NCBI GenBank assembly: GCA_037975125.1
Contig: JAJQOW010000014.1
Coordinates: 2,284,786 to 2,348,785, forward strand
Direction: 5' to 3'
Source: Latrodectus hesperus
Lineage: Eukaryota > Arthropoda > Arachnida > Araneae > Theridiidae
DNA length: 64,000 nt
The notes under the pieces were generated by a model. It did no database searches. It worked only from the letters and a program-made list of their open reading frames with translations, and was not told the DNA's origin. Below are positions 17,330 through 31,373 of the stretch, in pieces. The translations under genes were made by a program, and so were the position numbers. Position 1 is the stretch's first letter, and every line of letters starts with the position of its first letter.

Positions 17330-18113
17330 GAAACAACATCCCAGACGGAAATACACAAATGTATAATGATGATAACAAGGATAAAGAATCCCACACTAAT
17401 AGTGGTACACTTATGAGAGATCCCAATGGAATTGTCAAAATAAAGATTAGAAATCCTAAATCTTGATCAATTTTTAGAAGTGTATTTCTTGCCATCGATA
17501 AAGGACTGAGCTATATGTCTTCCTTATAAGGTCATCTGGATTCTGATTGTTAGTCGTAGCACCATCCAACATTTGTCTAACTGGTGTAACGTTGGTGACA
17601 ATACTGGAACTTCAATTCTCATTAAATTAAAACAAATATCGTCCTCCTGTGATGTGCATATTCAGTGGAGCTCTCGCATGAAGACATTTAGGGTAATAAG
17701 GTGGTGGATGTCTTGGTGAAGAGGGGTGCTGGGGAGGATATGGTTACTTCTAATTGTCTGGCTTAACTTGAACTGTATTCTGCTAAAAAATATATTGATA
17801 AAATGACTTGGCCTTTGACCTTTGACAAATTCTTGGTACTTTTTTCCAAATCTCCTGGTGGATCCCTCACTATGAACTGCCACAGATGCGTTCAAAGAGC
17901 TCTTTCTTTCCCTTTTCCTTACTGGCCATATAAGAAGTCGTATCTTCCAGGGTAATCAAAAAAACCCACTCGATTTGACCGAAATCTAACCAAGAGAAGG
18001 CTTTTCCCTCATATATTCTCAGTTATCTAGGCTTGTCCTACGAGGACCTATTAGATTTACTTATGCTTGTCTATGACTTTTTGAGGGTGAATAAACTCGT
18101 ACATTTCGTCTAG
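17330..18113 (+). pseudogene. RNase H and ORF2 C-terminus
   Basis: RNase H is readable with few breaks. MYNDDNKDKES stands where YTDGSK normally holds the first Asp, followed by GTLMRDPNGIVKIKIRNPKS, one stop, then FRSVFLAIDKGLS in which the catalytic Glu of the usual SELLAI is Val. Then come STIQHLSNWCNVGDNTG and SCDVHIQW, and after a frameshift GNKVVDVLVKRGAGEDM (last acidic motif GNEVAD). The tail reads SYLGLSYEDLLDLLMLVYDF, ending in VNKLVHFV and TAG. Missing acidic residues and stops mean it is inactive. Confidence 0.85.
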
Positions 18114-18150
18114 CATAAGATGTACAAGGAGATTCGCAACAACAACAAAT

Positions 18151-19158
18151 TAGTTTTTTGATCCCTCGTATACGTTAGATATACACTTTAATATCAGTTT
18201 TTCTAAATATACTATTAAAATACACAATTCAGGAACTAAACTAACCACATAAGAATTACAATTTGTTGCAAGTATGACTGTAAGACCTTATTTCAGTGCA
18301 ACTAAGTATTATATTATTCAATTGTGGATTCTCAATGCAGTACTTTTAAATGTTTTTGCTATAAATTTTTTTCCATTGAAGAATTGCAGTTAATACAGAA
18401 AAAAACACTGCTACATATGATGCAAATCTGAAACAAATAGTGATTTAACAGACAATATTTCATTTCTTGAAACATTAATTCAGATTCCTATAAAATTGGT
18501 TTCTATGCGAGAAATTGTACTATGTAAAAATATCAAAATACGGCCTTGAAGTGGTACTTAACAATGCCTCCAAAGACGGACAAAGAATCACAAAACGTTT
18601 TCAATGTAACTTAGTAGAATAGGTCTTTTAAAAAAAGAAAACTCTGAGCGTGATCCAAACTACCATTTAATAACTGGAAATAGATACTGTAATTCTGTTT
18701 ATGCATCACTATGAGGATGACGGTTTCAGAATTTTCTATATTTTCTTCTTTGTGATAAGGGAACATGGTTTATCACTTGTGAATTGTTTACCCAAAAGTC
18801 AAGATATTCCAGATTCAAGATCAAGATATATACATTATTGCCTCGAGTTTTCGTATAAAATAAATGTTCTGGAACATTGTGTCAAAAATGTCTTTAATTA
18901 CTGGAATTCAACTCTATGCCATATATTTTCCTATAGTGACAAATCCAAATTCAATTTAAAGTTTGATAAAAGTCATTAACAGAAACAACTTTATGCTCAT
19001 ACTTTTAGCCTGTGTTCTATAAAGTGTGTTTCATTGGTCTCATATTGTGATACATAGCATCTTAACGTAGACTTCTGAATAGTCACTTTATTTCCTTTTG
19101 GATCTCTTAGTAACAATTTGTGGAAAACTATAGTTTAGAGATGACGATGCTGTGACAC
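18151..19158. other. AT-rich spacer
   Basis: No repeat recognised. A 92-codon frame at 18701-18979 has no known domain and no splice context; I treat it as chance. Confidence 0.6.
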
Positions 19159-19334
19159 GTTAGGCAGATTATGACAAATGATATCTGTGGTGTTGCAGCA
19201 CATAAAGATCATTTTATAACAAGATCATGCTCATCTATATTCAACAGTTAGGCAGATTATGACAAATGATATCTGTGGTGTTGCAGCACATAAAGATCAT
19301 TTTATAACAAGATCATGCTCATCTATATTCAACA
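19159..19334. repeat. Perfect 88-bp tandem duplication
   Basis: Copies 19159-19246 and 19247-19334 are identical by eye over all 88 bases. With no divergence it is a recent duplication, or an assembly artefact. Confidence 0.95.
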
Positions 19335-19790
19335 AACTATAACATGCGTATCTAAAAGAATTTAAGACTCTTTGAATAGCAAACATTTTCCAAAACATTC
19401 TTTTTTTTAACATTCTAATTTTTGATTTTTGAACATTCTGATTGCTTATTAGTTATATTTTCATTAGACTTAGAGAATGTGGACCTACGTTTAAGCGGCA
19501 AAAATATCGTAAAATGTTATCAAGCAGTTTATTTTAATGATTTATTTCTCAGCTCTATAAACAGTCTCAGTGTGTTTCACAGAATCAGCATTAAGTGAGC
19601 AATAACTTCACAAACAAGATAAAAAAAATAATGCACTAAAACAAGCAATTAAATAAAATTGTAAAACATTCACACATTTACACATTATTTACATTTTCCA
19701 TAACTCTTCAAAACTTGATTTTAATTTTCACTTGAAATAAAGTTATGGCATATAAATCTCACATAAGACAGAGCAATTTGTATTCAATTC

Positions 19791-19860
19791 ACCGTGCCCT
19801 AAATGATATGACAATGCTTTTCAAAATGGGAGGTCTCAGGTTCAATCCAAATCTCCCTTG
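19791..19860 (+). repeat. tRNA-like SINE head, weak
   Basis: A box-B-like GGTTCAATCC lies about 45 bases after a weak box-A-like segment, flanked by GGGAG / CTCCC that could pair as a T stem. The spacing suits a tRNA-derived SINE promoter but neither body nor tail is recognisable. Confidence 0.35.
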
Positions 19861-19950
19861 TAAATATTGTTAATCTTTGCACTATATGAAATAGCCCATT
19901 ATCTTTGCTATGTTTCCGAATCATGCTAAAATACCTTAATTCTCTTAGGC

Positions 19951-19984
19951 TGTTTGTTTTTCAGCTTAAGCTGAAAAACAAACA
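19951..19984. repeat. Perfect 34-bp palindrome, no loop
   Basis: Positions 19951-19967 are the exact reverse complement of 19968-19984, with no spacer. Confidence 0.93.
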
Positions 19985-20464
19985 ATCTGTTTCTACGCAG
20001 TATTGAAATTTATAAGTTCAGAGATAACAAATAGTCTGTATGCATCTATTTTATAGGATATATAAATATATTTCATTTATGACTTTAAAACAAACGTTTA
20101 AGGTGTACAAAAAGAATTAAAAAAATGAGTAACCTTATAATGAGTTCGAATTAATATACATATGTATTCCAATAATGTTCTGAAATATATATATATGTAC
20201 ATCTATACGGAGATATTGAAGCCTTTTTGGCATTGAAGAAATCAGCTAGAAACAGCTTAAGAGTGAATGTAGAGAAAATAAAACACATGTATTGTAATAA
20301 AATGAAAGCCATCCCTAATTTTTTTAAATGGAGAAAAATGACAAAAATCCTGATACAAGGAAAGGAATTATCTTAAACAATCACTAAATTTTTGGCTTAA
20401 CTTCACACCTGAAATCTCACTTAATAAAAAAAAAGATCTTGTTATATAAGATTTATCAATTTTG

Positions 20465-20925
20465 ATTTGTGCTTCAAAGATATGAACCTGAACAAAGAAA
20501 GAAGAAAAGATCTTAGCAACCTTCGAAATTAAGGTCTTGTGAACCATCTTTGGTGTTGTTTTTGAGTGAGATAATAACAATTGTAGGAAAAGATATAATT
20601 TTAAAATATATAAGATTTTTACTGAAGATGATACTATCAATTCCCTAAAAATAAGCAGATGGAGAAAGAAAGGGAATGTAGTAAGAATGAGCTCAGGACG
20701 AACAGCATTAAGAATTTTTAATGTAATCCTCTTTAATAAACATACCAAGAACAGGAAACCCAGAAAGATATGGAAAGAAACTGTGGACAAGAACTTTGCC
20801 TTCTTAAAAGTGAAGAATTGGAAATCCCACGTGATTGCTGGAAGAAGGGCAAAATGGGAATATTTTCTCGCGAAGGCCCAGGATTGCCAAGGGATGATAA
20901 CCAATGTTGATGATAACATATATGA
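20465..20925 (+). pseudogene. RTE-like LINE ORF2 C-terminal remnant
   Basis: In one plus frame with three internal stops I read the classic end of an RTE-type ORF2. KKEEKILATFEIKVL is the usual TLTKKDE..L.AFEMKVLR block. Then come TIFG, RKRYNFKIYKIF, SRWRKKGNVVRM (usually LRWFGHVVRM) and NRKPRKIWKETVDKNFAFLK. The end is KVKNWKSH and AKWEYFLAKAQ (usually W..L.KA..H.G). The last 80 codons (20687-20929) are open. A 183-codon frame on the opposite strand is its shadow. Assignment rests on recalled family consensus blocks, and the match over several blocks in order makes chance unlikely. No 5' part is present. Confidence 0.75.
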
Positions 20926-21090
20926 ATAATCTTCAGTGTAAACTATTTATAAAAAAATAACCAAGTTTGATTTTGAATTTTTTTTAAATATTTGATTTTA
21001 ATTTTTATGAGTCCCTCAAAAATTTATTAGTGGTTTCAATAATAAAAACATTTTTTACATGAGAAATTAAGCATGATTTCCTAGAACTAT

Positions 21091-21418
21091 TTACTCAAGA
21101 TATTTTTTCCAACGGCAGGCGCTTGGGTGATGAATCCTATTCCACAACAAGGCCAGAAACTGCTACTCATTTGTTGTTACTCATCGGGCACCTGTGAACC
21201 AAGTCACGGAGGCGAGTAGCGTTTCCCGCACCACAAACCCGCTTATAGGGTGAGCCACCTTCATACATCATCATAGAAGAAAGAACAGAGAAACATATAG
21301 AGAAAACGGATAAGGAAAGTAACATCCATGCCCGAGCCGATATTCGAACATGGGACCCATAGCTCAGGAGTCAGTAGAGCTAACCACACAGCCAACGGTG
21401 GGCATTTATTCAAGATAT
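21091..21418 (-). repeat. SINE A copy 1, with target-site duplication
   Basis: A tRNA-headed SINE on the minus strand, element about 21104-21405. The head (near 21403-21330) has a box A like TGGCTGTGTGGTTAG and a box B like GTTCGAATATC. The body is shared with the copy at 28284-28592. The 3' end is A-rich (GGAAAAAATA, minus strand). A 13-bp direct repeat, 12 of 13 identical, lies at 21091-21103 and 21406-21418, as expected of LINE-mediated insertion. Confidence 0.88.
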
Positions 21419-23796
<2,378 letters not shown>

Positions 23797-24341
23797 ATCT
23801 ATATTTTAACTTTCTTTTGCTAACTCAGATACTAGCCAAACAATGTGATAGTTTAAATGTTATTCAGCACTATATATATTGAAGTTCTTATAAGAATCCT
23901 GAAAACACCAACTATTACATAGATATATACATAGATAGATAGATATAGATATAAATTTTTTATAGAAAATAAACACAAGTACGTATTAATAGGAAAAATT
24001 TATTTTAAATTCTTGGCAACGGATCTATCTCATTAAGGTTTATATTTGGGTTTTGAATTGTTGATATGGTTGATATTACATTTTGTCTCTAAAAGTTTTG
24101 CTAATTTTTTTAGTTTTATATGTTATTTGGATTTTTGTGTGTATGTAAAATCTAGTATTTACTTTTGTATTTAAAATTTCGTATTGCAAACACTCTTCGA
24201 GGAATTTCCATGAGTTTCTGAGATCCTTTACTGCATGCCAGAAAAGTGTTTGTATTTCATTTGCATAGTTGACCGTATCCCCCATAAAAAGATATGGTCC
24301 CTGTATTTCTTATTATATTTTCATATTATGTCTTAAATCTA

Positions 24342-24344
<3 letters not shown>
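23797..24344. other. AT-rich spacer with short GATA run
   Basis: A short GATA-type microsatellite at about 23922-23952. The 69-codon minus-strand frame 24076-24285 resembles nothing I know. Confidence 0.6.

Positions 24345-24433
<89 letters not shown>
24345..24433. repeat. (TA)n microsatellite
   Basis: Pure TA array of about 89 bases. Confidence 0.97.
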
Positions 24434-24437
<4 letters not shown>

Positions 24438-24536
24438 TAAAATAAAAGAAATTTTCTAAATGTTTTGAATATTAATGGAGCAAAATATTAATGGCATATA
24501 TATATAAAACAGGATTTTTAATATATTTTTCAAAAC

Positions 24537-24577
24537 TATTTATAGATGTTTCGAAATTACTAAAACATCTATAAATA
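24537..24577. repeat. Perfect inverted repeat, 15-bp arms
   Basis: Arms 24537-24551 and 24563-24577, loop of 11 nt. Confidence 0.88.
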
Positions 24578-25988
24578 AAAAAATTTAACCATGAAAAATA
24601 AGTTAACTAAATACTTTTACTGAAGACAGAATAAAAAGCTCTTTTTTTCACTAAGCAATATACATAAATAAAACATGACTTCTTTAATGTATTAACGTAA
24701 ACGTGAAGGAAAACTTCTTTTAAGTCAGTTAACACTGGTTAAAAGGCTCTTTCTGATTCATAAATCCTTAAAAAAAACTGCGTTTTGAGAGTTTTTCTTT
24801 TTTACGGAGATGAGATGCTTCGCTGTCATCAATCATTTAAAAACGACGCAATACCGTAAAATTTATATAAAATATTTTTCTCTTGTAAACACGTAAAAGT
24901 AAAACACACGAACGAATATTTCTTGAATAAAATAAAAACATGTATAAATTATGTATAATAAATTTTAGTAAAAAGTATTTTAAGGAAAATCACACTTTTT
25001 TTGATATCCAAGATATACTAGCTGCATTTGAAATCAATCTATAAATGTTGTGTTAGAAGATATTCCTTTTCACTCTTATTAACATTTAAAATAATTTAAA
25101 TCTTAAGTCTAAGAAATTCTGATATGAAAATAGGATTTTTTTCATTACATTTCTTTAGTTTCCTTTTACACAGTAACATTAAATAATTTATTCTTCCAAT
25201 AACTTCACACATATAAACTAAAGACATTAAAGAAAGACATTACAGAAAATATAAAAAGAAAAAGACATTAAAGAAATTATAAACTCTAATATTCGAAATT
25301 ATATATCGAAAAACATTTTCAAACATTCTAAAATGGTTTCACTGTAATATAGATTGCAAATACCTTTATATATAATTAAAAAGTTATAGCTAAATTTTAA
25401 TTTAACTGATTAAATTTTTACTGAAGAAAAATTAAATAAAGTAATTTAATGATCTAAATTCCAATGTCTACACCATTTTACAAATCAGAAAATACAATTT
25501 CATCTGTCTTCTCTCCCGTAAAGTATAATAAGTTTAAAAAATATTTTTAGCATGCAATAACATTTATTTAATATACATCCTATATTTAATCTGCACTTTG
25601 CTATACTATGTTCTTGGAAACGCTATGAAAGCCGAACGTGTTAGTACAATTTTCTCTATGCTAACAAACTTATACCGTGAAATTATTGTTGTGAAATCCA
25701 GAAAGCTGACCATTCAATTTAAGGCTTAAATTGATTTCTAAGATTTCCAGTAATATTTATAATATTTTACTTACTTTTAAGAGAAATTTAATCTCGTATT
25801 GTGGTTTGAGATCATACTGCAATGTATGAAAGTAAAAGAAGCAAAGTTATAGCACAAGTTCAAGAGTCCATTAAACTTCTTAAGTTTCTTCAAGCAAAAT
25901 AAATGATTTTATGTAAATATTAATCCCTTTTAAAAGACATATGGTGTAGAATTTAAAAGCAATTATATCCACATTATTATGAAAAAAA

Positions 25989-26047
25989 GATATTCTTAAA
26001 AAGAAGTTTTTTTGAAAATACAAATAAAACTTCTTTTTAAGAATATC
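25989..26047. repeat. Perfect inverted repeat, 22-bp arms
   Basis: Arms 25989-26010 and 26026-26047 with a 15-nt loop; outer A-run and T-run extend the pairing after a small bulge. Confidence 0.92.
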
Positions 26048-26097
26048 TTATTTTTTTCAAATAAGTGTCTAATATGAAACAAATCTCTTAATGAAAA

Positions 26098-26402
26098 AAC
26101 AATATGCTGCCCAACTTGTCTAGTGATCAGCGTGCCTGACTGCGGATAAGGAGGTCCTGGGTTCGAATCCAGGCTTGGGCATGGATGTACTTTTTTTCTA
26201 TCTATCTATCCTGTCTTTGTCCTTTCCTTGTATGAATGAGGTATGAATGGTTGCCTACCCTATAAACGGGTACCTATAGCATGTGTGTACTAAAGATGTC
26301 GAACTCCACACCAAAATATAGCTTAGTTGGATAAGTGCAGCAAGGCACCCCATGTTGCCAGCCTAGCTGCCACACGACAACAACAATAAATAACAATTAT
26401 GC
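26098..26402 (+). repeat. SINE B copy 1
   Basis: A tRNA-headed SINE, element about 26108-26391. The head folds as a tRNA-like cloverleaf: acceptor GCCCAA with TTGGGC, T arm around GGTTCGAATCC, and an anticodon-like loop CTGCGGA. A body follows containing TATCTATC and a conserved CCTACCCTATAAACGGG block, and the end is ACAACAACAATAAATAACAA. Flanks 26098-26107 and 26392-26402 match as a target duplication with a 1-nt gap. It shares head and body with 32476-32772 and 49688-49997. The 3-nt substitutions make a functional tRNA unlikely. Confidence 0.87.
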
Positions 26403-28283
26403 CAAATTAAAATTACTTAATCAGCATTCAATGAATATATATACAAAAGGAAACATTTTATATCGTTTTAAAAGTTCATAAATTATAATTAATTCTATTT
26501 CATAAAATATATTTTTAGTGACTTATAAAGCAAAACGACTAATATTTCACAAACTGAAAACACAAAAGAAGTATAAATTTAAATTTCTACTAAACTTTTT
26601 TTTAATTTACTTAAATAAATGTTAAAACTTTCCTTGTCAAATCATTCTGATTTATTATCTACCTTAAAATGAAAATTAACTTATGCAACATTTTATCTCG
26701 CATAGAAAAACTCTCTTTTCTCTTTTAATTTAAGAAAAGTTTGGAAAAATGTTTGAAATAGAATTTCTTTATATTGATTCCTAAAGAACACAGATATACT
26801 TTTCAAGAACATAACTGTATTTCAACTCTATTCTGATTCATCATTTCTAAACTTACAAGAATTTAGTAAAAAGTATTCGAATTACTCAAAACTTTCAATT
26901 CCACTGAAAGCGTTTAGAATTTCCTCCGTTTCTTCCCCGTTTAACTGAGTTTATACTTCCATTAAAAGTGAAAATGCTATATTATCGGCTTTTTATCGCA
27001 CGTCTACACAAAACGGTGGCCTTTAACACTTCCATTAGTTTTCGTAGAAAAATGTTCAAAAGATGTGGGAAAAGATTTATGCCGTTAAGGAGGTAAAGAA
27101 AGTATTCTTCAAATTTATTCGTTTTTTAAATGTTATATACTTTTTCTTTAAGAAAATTTCATATTTCTGAATTTATAAATGTATATAGAATTATTAATTT
27201 TCAAAAAATTAATTGCTTATTATTATTAAAAAATTATCAGTAGTAATTTTTTTTTTGTTAAAAGACAATCATAAGTAGGTAATAAACTTTTCCAATACAT
27301 TTAATGAAGATAATTTTTGAAGCACCTTGTATTGTTGTAGAAAGTATTAAATAAACATTTAAAATAAATTGTATGAATAATATAAAAAATCATAGTATAA
27401 AAATTTTAAATTCTTATTAAAATTGTATGATGGTATCTTTTTATTATAACTAAATTTAAGAATATAAATGTTGAAGCTTATATACAACTTATCAGACAAA
27501 CATTTCTAGAAGTATATTCTTGAAATCTAATGGAAAAATCTGCATAAAATGCTTAAAATTAATCAGAAACGTTAAGACGTTTCATTGACGTTTTAGTGCC
27601 TCTTTTTTTAATAAATATATGGAAAAATTTCAAAATATCGATTCAAGAACTAGGCAAACCATCAATATTTAAACAGTTAAATTATTATATAAAATAGCTA
27701 GAATTGTTGTAAAATTTCTTACTTAGTAAGCAACAGTTTTCTTGCAACAAAATAATCACTTTACAATCAATAAAAAAATAAGAAATCAAAAGTCCGTTTT
27801 ATTTTCAACATCTGCTCATATTTCTCAATTCATTTAAACTATTCAAAAATATTTGAATCCACGTATGAAAATCAAGAAAATAATAAAAATTGTTTTAACA
27901 AATTAATATTTTATCATAATGAAGGAAATGTAGAGCAGTCAACTTTATAGACATTAAACAGACTTAATTTTAATTTTAAAATTGTTGATCATAATATTGT
28001 ATTGTTCTAAAATGAAAACTAAGTGAAATGATATATAAACCATTTCAGCTCATTCAAGAAACAATATTTAATATTTTACAATGAGTTTGAATAATATGAT
28101 TACATCTTGTGCTAGCAATTCCTTTTGTGGAAGAATAGAGACTTGGTACCATCTTCCATGATGGTTTACTTGTTATGACATGTTCATCTTCCACTGAAGT
28201 TAAAAGGGGTATAAATTTAAATCCCAAGCAAAGAATGGGGTTCACCATTGACCCTATCAGGCGTATTTTGACACAACACAAAA
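26403..28283. other. AT-rich spacer, no feature seen
   Basis: Nothing recognisable beyond short homopolymer runs. Confidence 0.7.
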
Positions 28284-28592
28284 CTTTTTTCCAACGGCAG
28301 GCAGTTGGGTGATGAACCCTATTCCACAACAATGACAGAAACTGCTACTCATTTGTCATTATCCAGCGGGCACCTGTGAACCAAGTTACGGAGACGAGTA
28401 GCGTTGCCCGCGCCATACCACCACAAACCCGTTTACAGGGTGGGCCATATTCATACATCATCACAGAAGAAGGGACAGAGAAACACAGAGAGAAGAGAGT
28501 CAGAAAGTAACATCCATACTCGAACCGGGATTTGAAACCGGGACCCACTGCTCAGGAGTCAGGAACGCTAACCACTCAGTATTGGTCGGCAA
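28284..28592 (-). repeat. SINE A copy 2
   Basis: Same family and orientation as 21104-21405: shared CCAACGGCAGGC start, the GGGCACCTGTGAACCAAG block, ACAGAGAAACA and the head, where box B is degenerate (a 1-nt insertion). The T-run at its low end is the minus-strand A tail. I could not find a convincing target duplication. Confidence 0.87.
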
Positions 28593-28654
28593 AAGAAAAG
28601 TAAATGTATATGTCAAAGGGAGGGCGTACTGAAAGGAGAAACACAATTTTCATA

Positions 28655-28832
28655 TTCCGTTATTGACAGTTGACACCAGCGAACTCCCCTGTACTTAGCT
28701 CCAAGGAGCTTTACCAGTTTAATGGGAGTTGCTCATATTCCGTTATAAAGCTAGGGTCGGAATTGAATCAGGACATTCCATTCTTAGGATCTCAATCTTA
28801 TTACTGAGCCACTGATATACTTCCCATGAATA
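28655..28832 (-). repeat. SINE D, tRNA-like head
   Basis: On the minus strand, box A AGTGGCTCAGTAATAAG is followed about 40 bases later by box B TGATTCAATTCC, then a body with GGTAAAGCTCCTTGGAGC and GTACAGGGGAGTTCGCTGGT. The body is matched on the opposite strand by 29445-29520, which supports a dispersed repeat rather than chance. It lies just outside SINE A copy 2. Confidence 0.6.
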
Positions 28833-29444
28833 GAAATCTGACTTGGTCTTCTTGATGTAGATCTACCCTTGGTTTTCGTCTGTAAATTTTCGTAAATATT
28901 TCTCATCTCTGTAAACCTTTTAATCGAATCACTCTACTTTTAAAATGTTTTGTATTCAACCAAGTATTTTTACTCTTGTAAACTTATAATGTGTTGGAAG
29001 TAATGGTAGGTACTAGTTTGCCAAATCTATTTCCCACATACAGTTGTTTCCCTATTTTGTCTGAATGTTAATGCACCTGAACTGTGTGGAAATTGAATAA
29101 CTATAGTGAAATTATCAACTCCACATTCTGGTGCATTTTCCTCATGTGTTTTGTTAGTTTTCTATTTTGCATTCTATGTAACTAGCTTATGTATCATGTT
29201 GGTTGCGATGAACTTTATTTGTTTTGATCCTTTAGTATCAATACAATTGTTACAAATTGTTTCAACTGTTATTGACATTTGTGTCTACCTTTGTATAACC
29301 TGTTCTATGTCTAATAAACATATCCTTAGGCGGCAGCTAGCAGAAGCTGCGTTATGCCCTACAACAGCACTGAGCTGTTTTAATGGGGACTCGAGTTCAC
29401 AGACAAGTGTCGAGCTCGGTCTATGACTCTTCTCCTTCCAGCAA
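28833..29444. other. Unassigned, less AT-rich region with a 106-codon frame
   Basis: The plus frame 29106-29426 would encode a hydrophobic, Cys-rich peptide with two or three possible membrane segments. It has no recognisable domain, and its 3' end passes into G+C-richer DNA next to a SINE D fragment. An AATAAA occurs at 29312-29317 within it. I cannot call it a gene. Confidence 0.4.
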
Positions 29445-29520
29445 CTCTCATCTAACTGGTAAAACCCTCCTTGGGTTAGGTACAGGGGTGTTTGTTTGGT
29501 GTTAACACTTCCCATGAGCA
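29445..29520 (+). repeat. SINE D body fragment, opposite orientation
   Basis: Reads CAACTCTCATCTAACTGGTA, then CCTCCTTGGGTTAGGTACAG and GGTGTTTG. This matches with gaps the minus-strand body of SINE D at 28655-28832 (CAACTCCCATTAAACTGGTA and onward). The head is not recognisable. Confidence 0.55.
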
Positions 29521-30749
29521 TACAATCTCTTCCTTAAATTTCCACACCATTAGTGGTAAATTAGACTTTAAGAAATTTTAACATGTCACTATGGTGTTCG
29601 GTTCAATTGAACGTCGAACAAGCTGCCTTTCTGACAGGAGAGAAATGCTTCTTTTTTCCCGACAATTCTCAATGAGTAATGATTGATAAAATAATTTTGT
29701 ATAGTAATTATCTTATACCGATTTTACTAACTGCACTTTAACGTAAGTTTCGTAAAAATATTATAAATTCCTTATATTATGAGTTTCTATTTCCCATTAC
29801 AAAAAAAACATTTCTAGATTATTTTAAATTACTGAAAATTTTTTAATTAAATAACTAATTTTAACTTTCTTTCTTAAATTCTTTAAAAAATTATTTTGAA
29901 TGGGAGTGAAATGAAAGGTGTTGATACGGATGCAAGAATTGGAATACTGTTCCATCTTAAGAAATCATTAACAAGTCAAGTCTAGTGCTACTAAGCTTGT
30001 TTAGTAGGAGAGTAAATCTCCATTAACCTATTCAACCTCAGATTACTATTGATGACTCTATAGTTTTCATAAAACCTGCAGTTACCCTTACCTGGCTCAA
30101 CCTAATAAGAATAATTATGTGCTGCGTGGGGGACTAGACGCTATCATAAATTAACTGCAAAATATACTGACTTTCATAAAATATACTGACAAAAGGTGAA
30201 GATTAAAATTTAACCTCACATAATATTAATATATAAAAATATTTCACTTTATTTTTTTATTTTCAATGTAGCAGTTTTTAATGGTGTTAGCTAAGTTATG
30301 AATTTTGATAGTTAATATTATATTTAGATTAAAACTATTATAACTGTACAAAAAATGACTTAGATTTGAATCCTTCCAATTATTTTCATTGAAAAGCTTC
30401 TGTAGCAGTGCCTTTGATGTTACCAGTATTAAAATCAGCATATTTTAATCAGTCATTCATTATTTCGCATGCATAATGTAATGTAATAATGATAATATAA
30501 TTTATATTCACTTATATTTTAACAAATCTTATTTATATGCAGCCAGTAATAATTTCAAGATCTAAAAATAAATTTCATGATCTAAAATTTGAAAAATGGA
30601 TGCTTATTTACATTTTACATGATATAAAAGAGTTATTAAGAGAATTAGAGGGTGAAAACTATAAAAAATGCACTTAAGTAAATATTAAAATGTTCTCATT
30701 AAAAAATCAAACCAAAATTGTTTTCAAATTACGTTTTGCTCATTTTGAA
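29521..30749. other. AT-rich spacer
   Basis: A mildly GC-richer patch at 29930-30150 could be an old repeat but I cannot name it. No gene seen. Confidence 0.55.
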
Positions 30750-30950
30750 AGTATTCCAATGGTTGGTTTGTTTGTCACTCAACGGTCATTTTTTGCACAC
30801 GAGGGCTAATTAGACCGGGATCTACGGTTTAAAGTGGATTCCGATCCACTACAAACATCCATGCCCATGGTGGGATTCGAACCCACGAACTGTTGAACCG
30901 AAGGCAAGAGCGCTAACCATTCGGCTGCCAGCTTGGCGAGTATTCCAATG
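30750..30950 (-). repeat. SINE C copy 1, with perfect target-site duplication
   Basis: Minus-strand tRNA-headed SINE, element 30762-30938. The head has box A TGGCAGCCGAATGGTTAG and box B GGGTTCGAATCCC; the body ends in GAGTGACAAACAAACC. A perfect 12-bp direct repeat (AGTATTCCAATG) lies at 30750-30761 and 30939-30950. The clean duplication and intact promoter boxes suggest a relatively young insertion. Confidence 0.93.
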
Positions 30951-31101
30951 AAAAAAAATATCACAGAGATGAAATCCAAAAGACAATTTTCTTTTATTTA
31001 AGAATAATAAGGATATTATATATTTATAAATTTTGCAAAAAAATTCAAAGAAGAAATCTGATTCATTTTTTATACATAAGCTTAATATTAGATTAGGAAA
31101 T

Positions 31102-31373
<272 letters not shown>

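Larger units (their letters stand above)
16581..18150 (+). mobile_element. Degenerate non-LTR retrotransposon, 3' part
   Basis: A plus-strand LINE remnant: RT (about 16640-17240), RNase H (about 17340-17770) and the ORF2 C-terminus ending at TAG 18111-18113, then a short 3' UTR ending in CAACAACAACAA (18137-18149). The 5' portion (ORF1, endonuclease) is absent, as is typical of 5'-truncated LINE insertions. The segment from RT motif 5 through the thumb is also missing, so there is an internal deletion. Sequence blocks differ from those of the LINE at 10182-14235, so it is a different family. I found no target-site duplication. Confidence 0.87.
19335..20464. other. AT-rich spacer with small repeats
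   Basis: Contains a SINE-like tRNA head (19791-19860) and a perfect palindrome (19951-19984); otherwise nothing recognised. Confidence 0.6.
24434..26097. other. AT-rich spacer
   Basis: No gene seen. It contains two perfect inverted repeats (24537-24577 and 25989-26047). Confidence 0.65.

Noticed and set aside
20368..20919. 183-codon minus-strand frame
   Set aside because: It lies antisense to the RTE-like ORF2 remnant at 20465-20925, whose plus-strand translation shows family motifs; the minus frame shows none.
26108..26180. Possible functional tRNA gene
   Set aside because: It folds like a tRNA but is followed by a SINE body, has a mispaired anticodon stem, and the same head occurs at 32488 and 49984 with identical body; it is a SINE head.
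30870..30945. Possible tRNA gene on the minus strand
   Set aside because: Box A and B are good, but it sits inside a 177-bp SINE with its own 12-bp target duplication.
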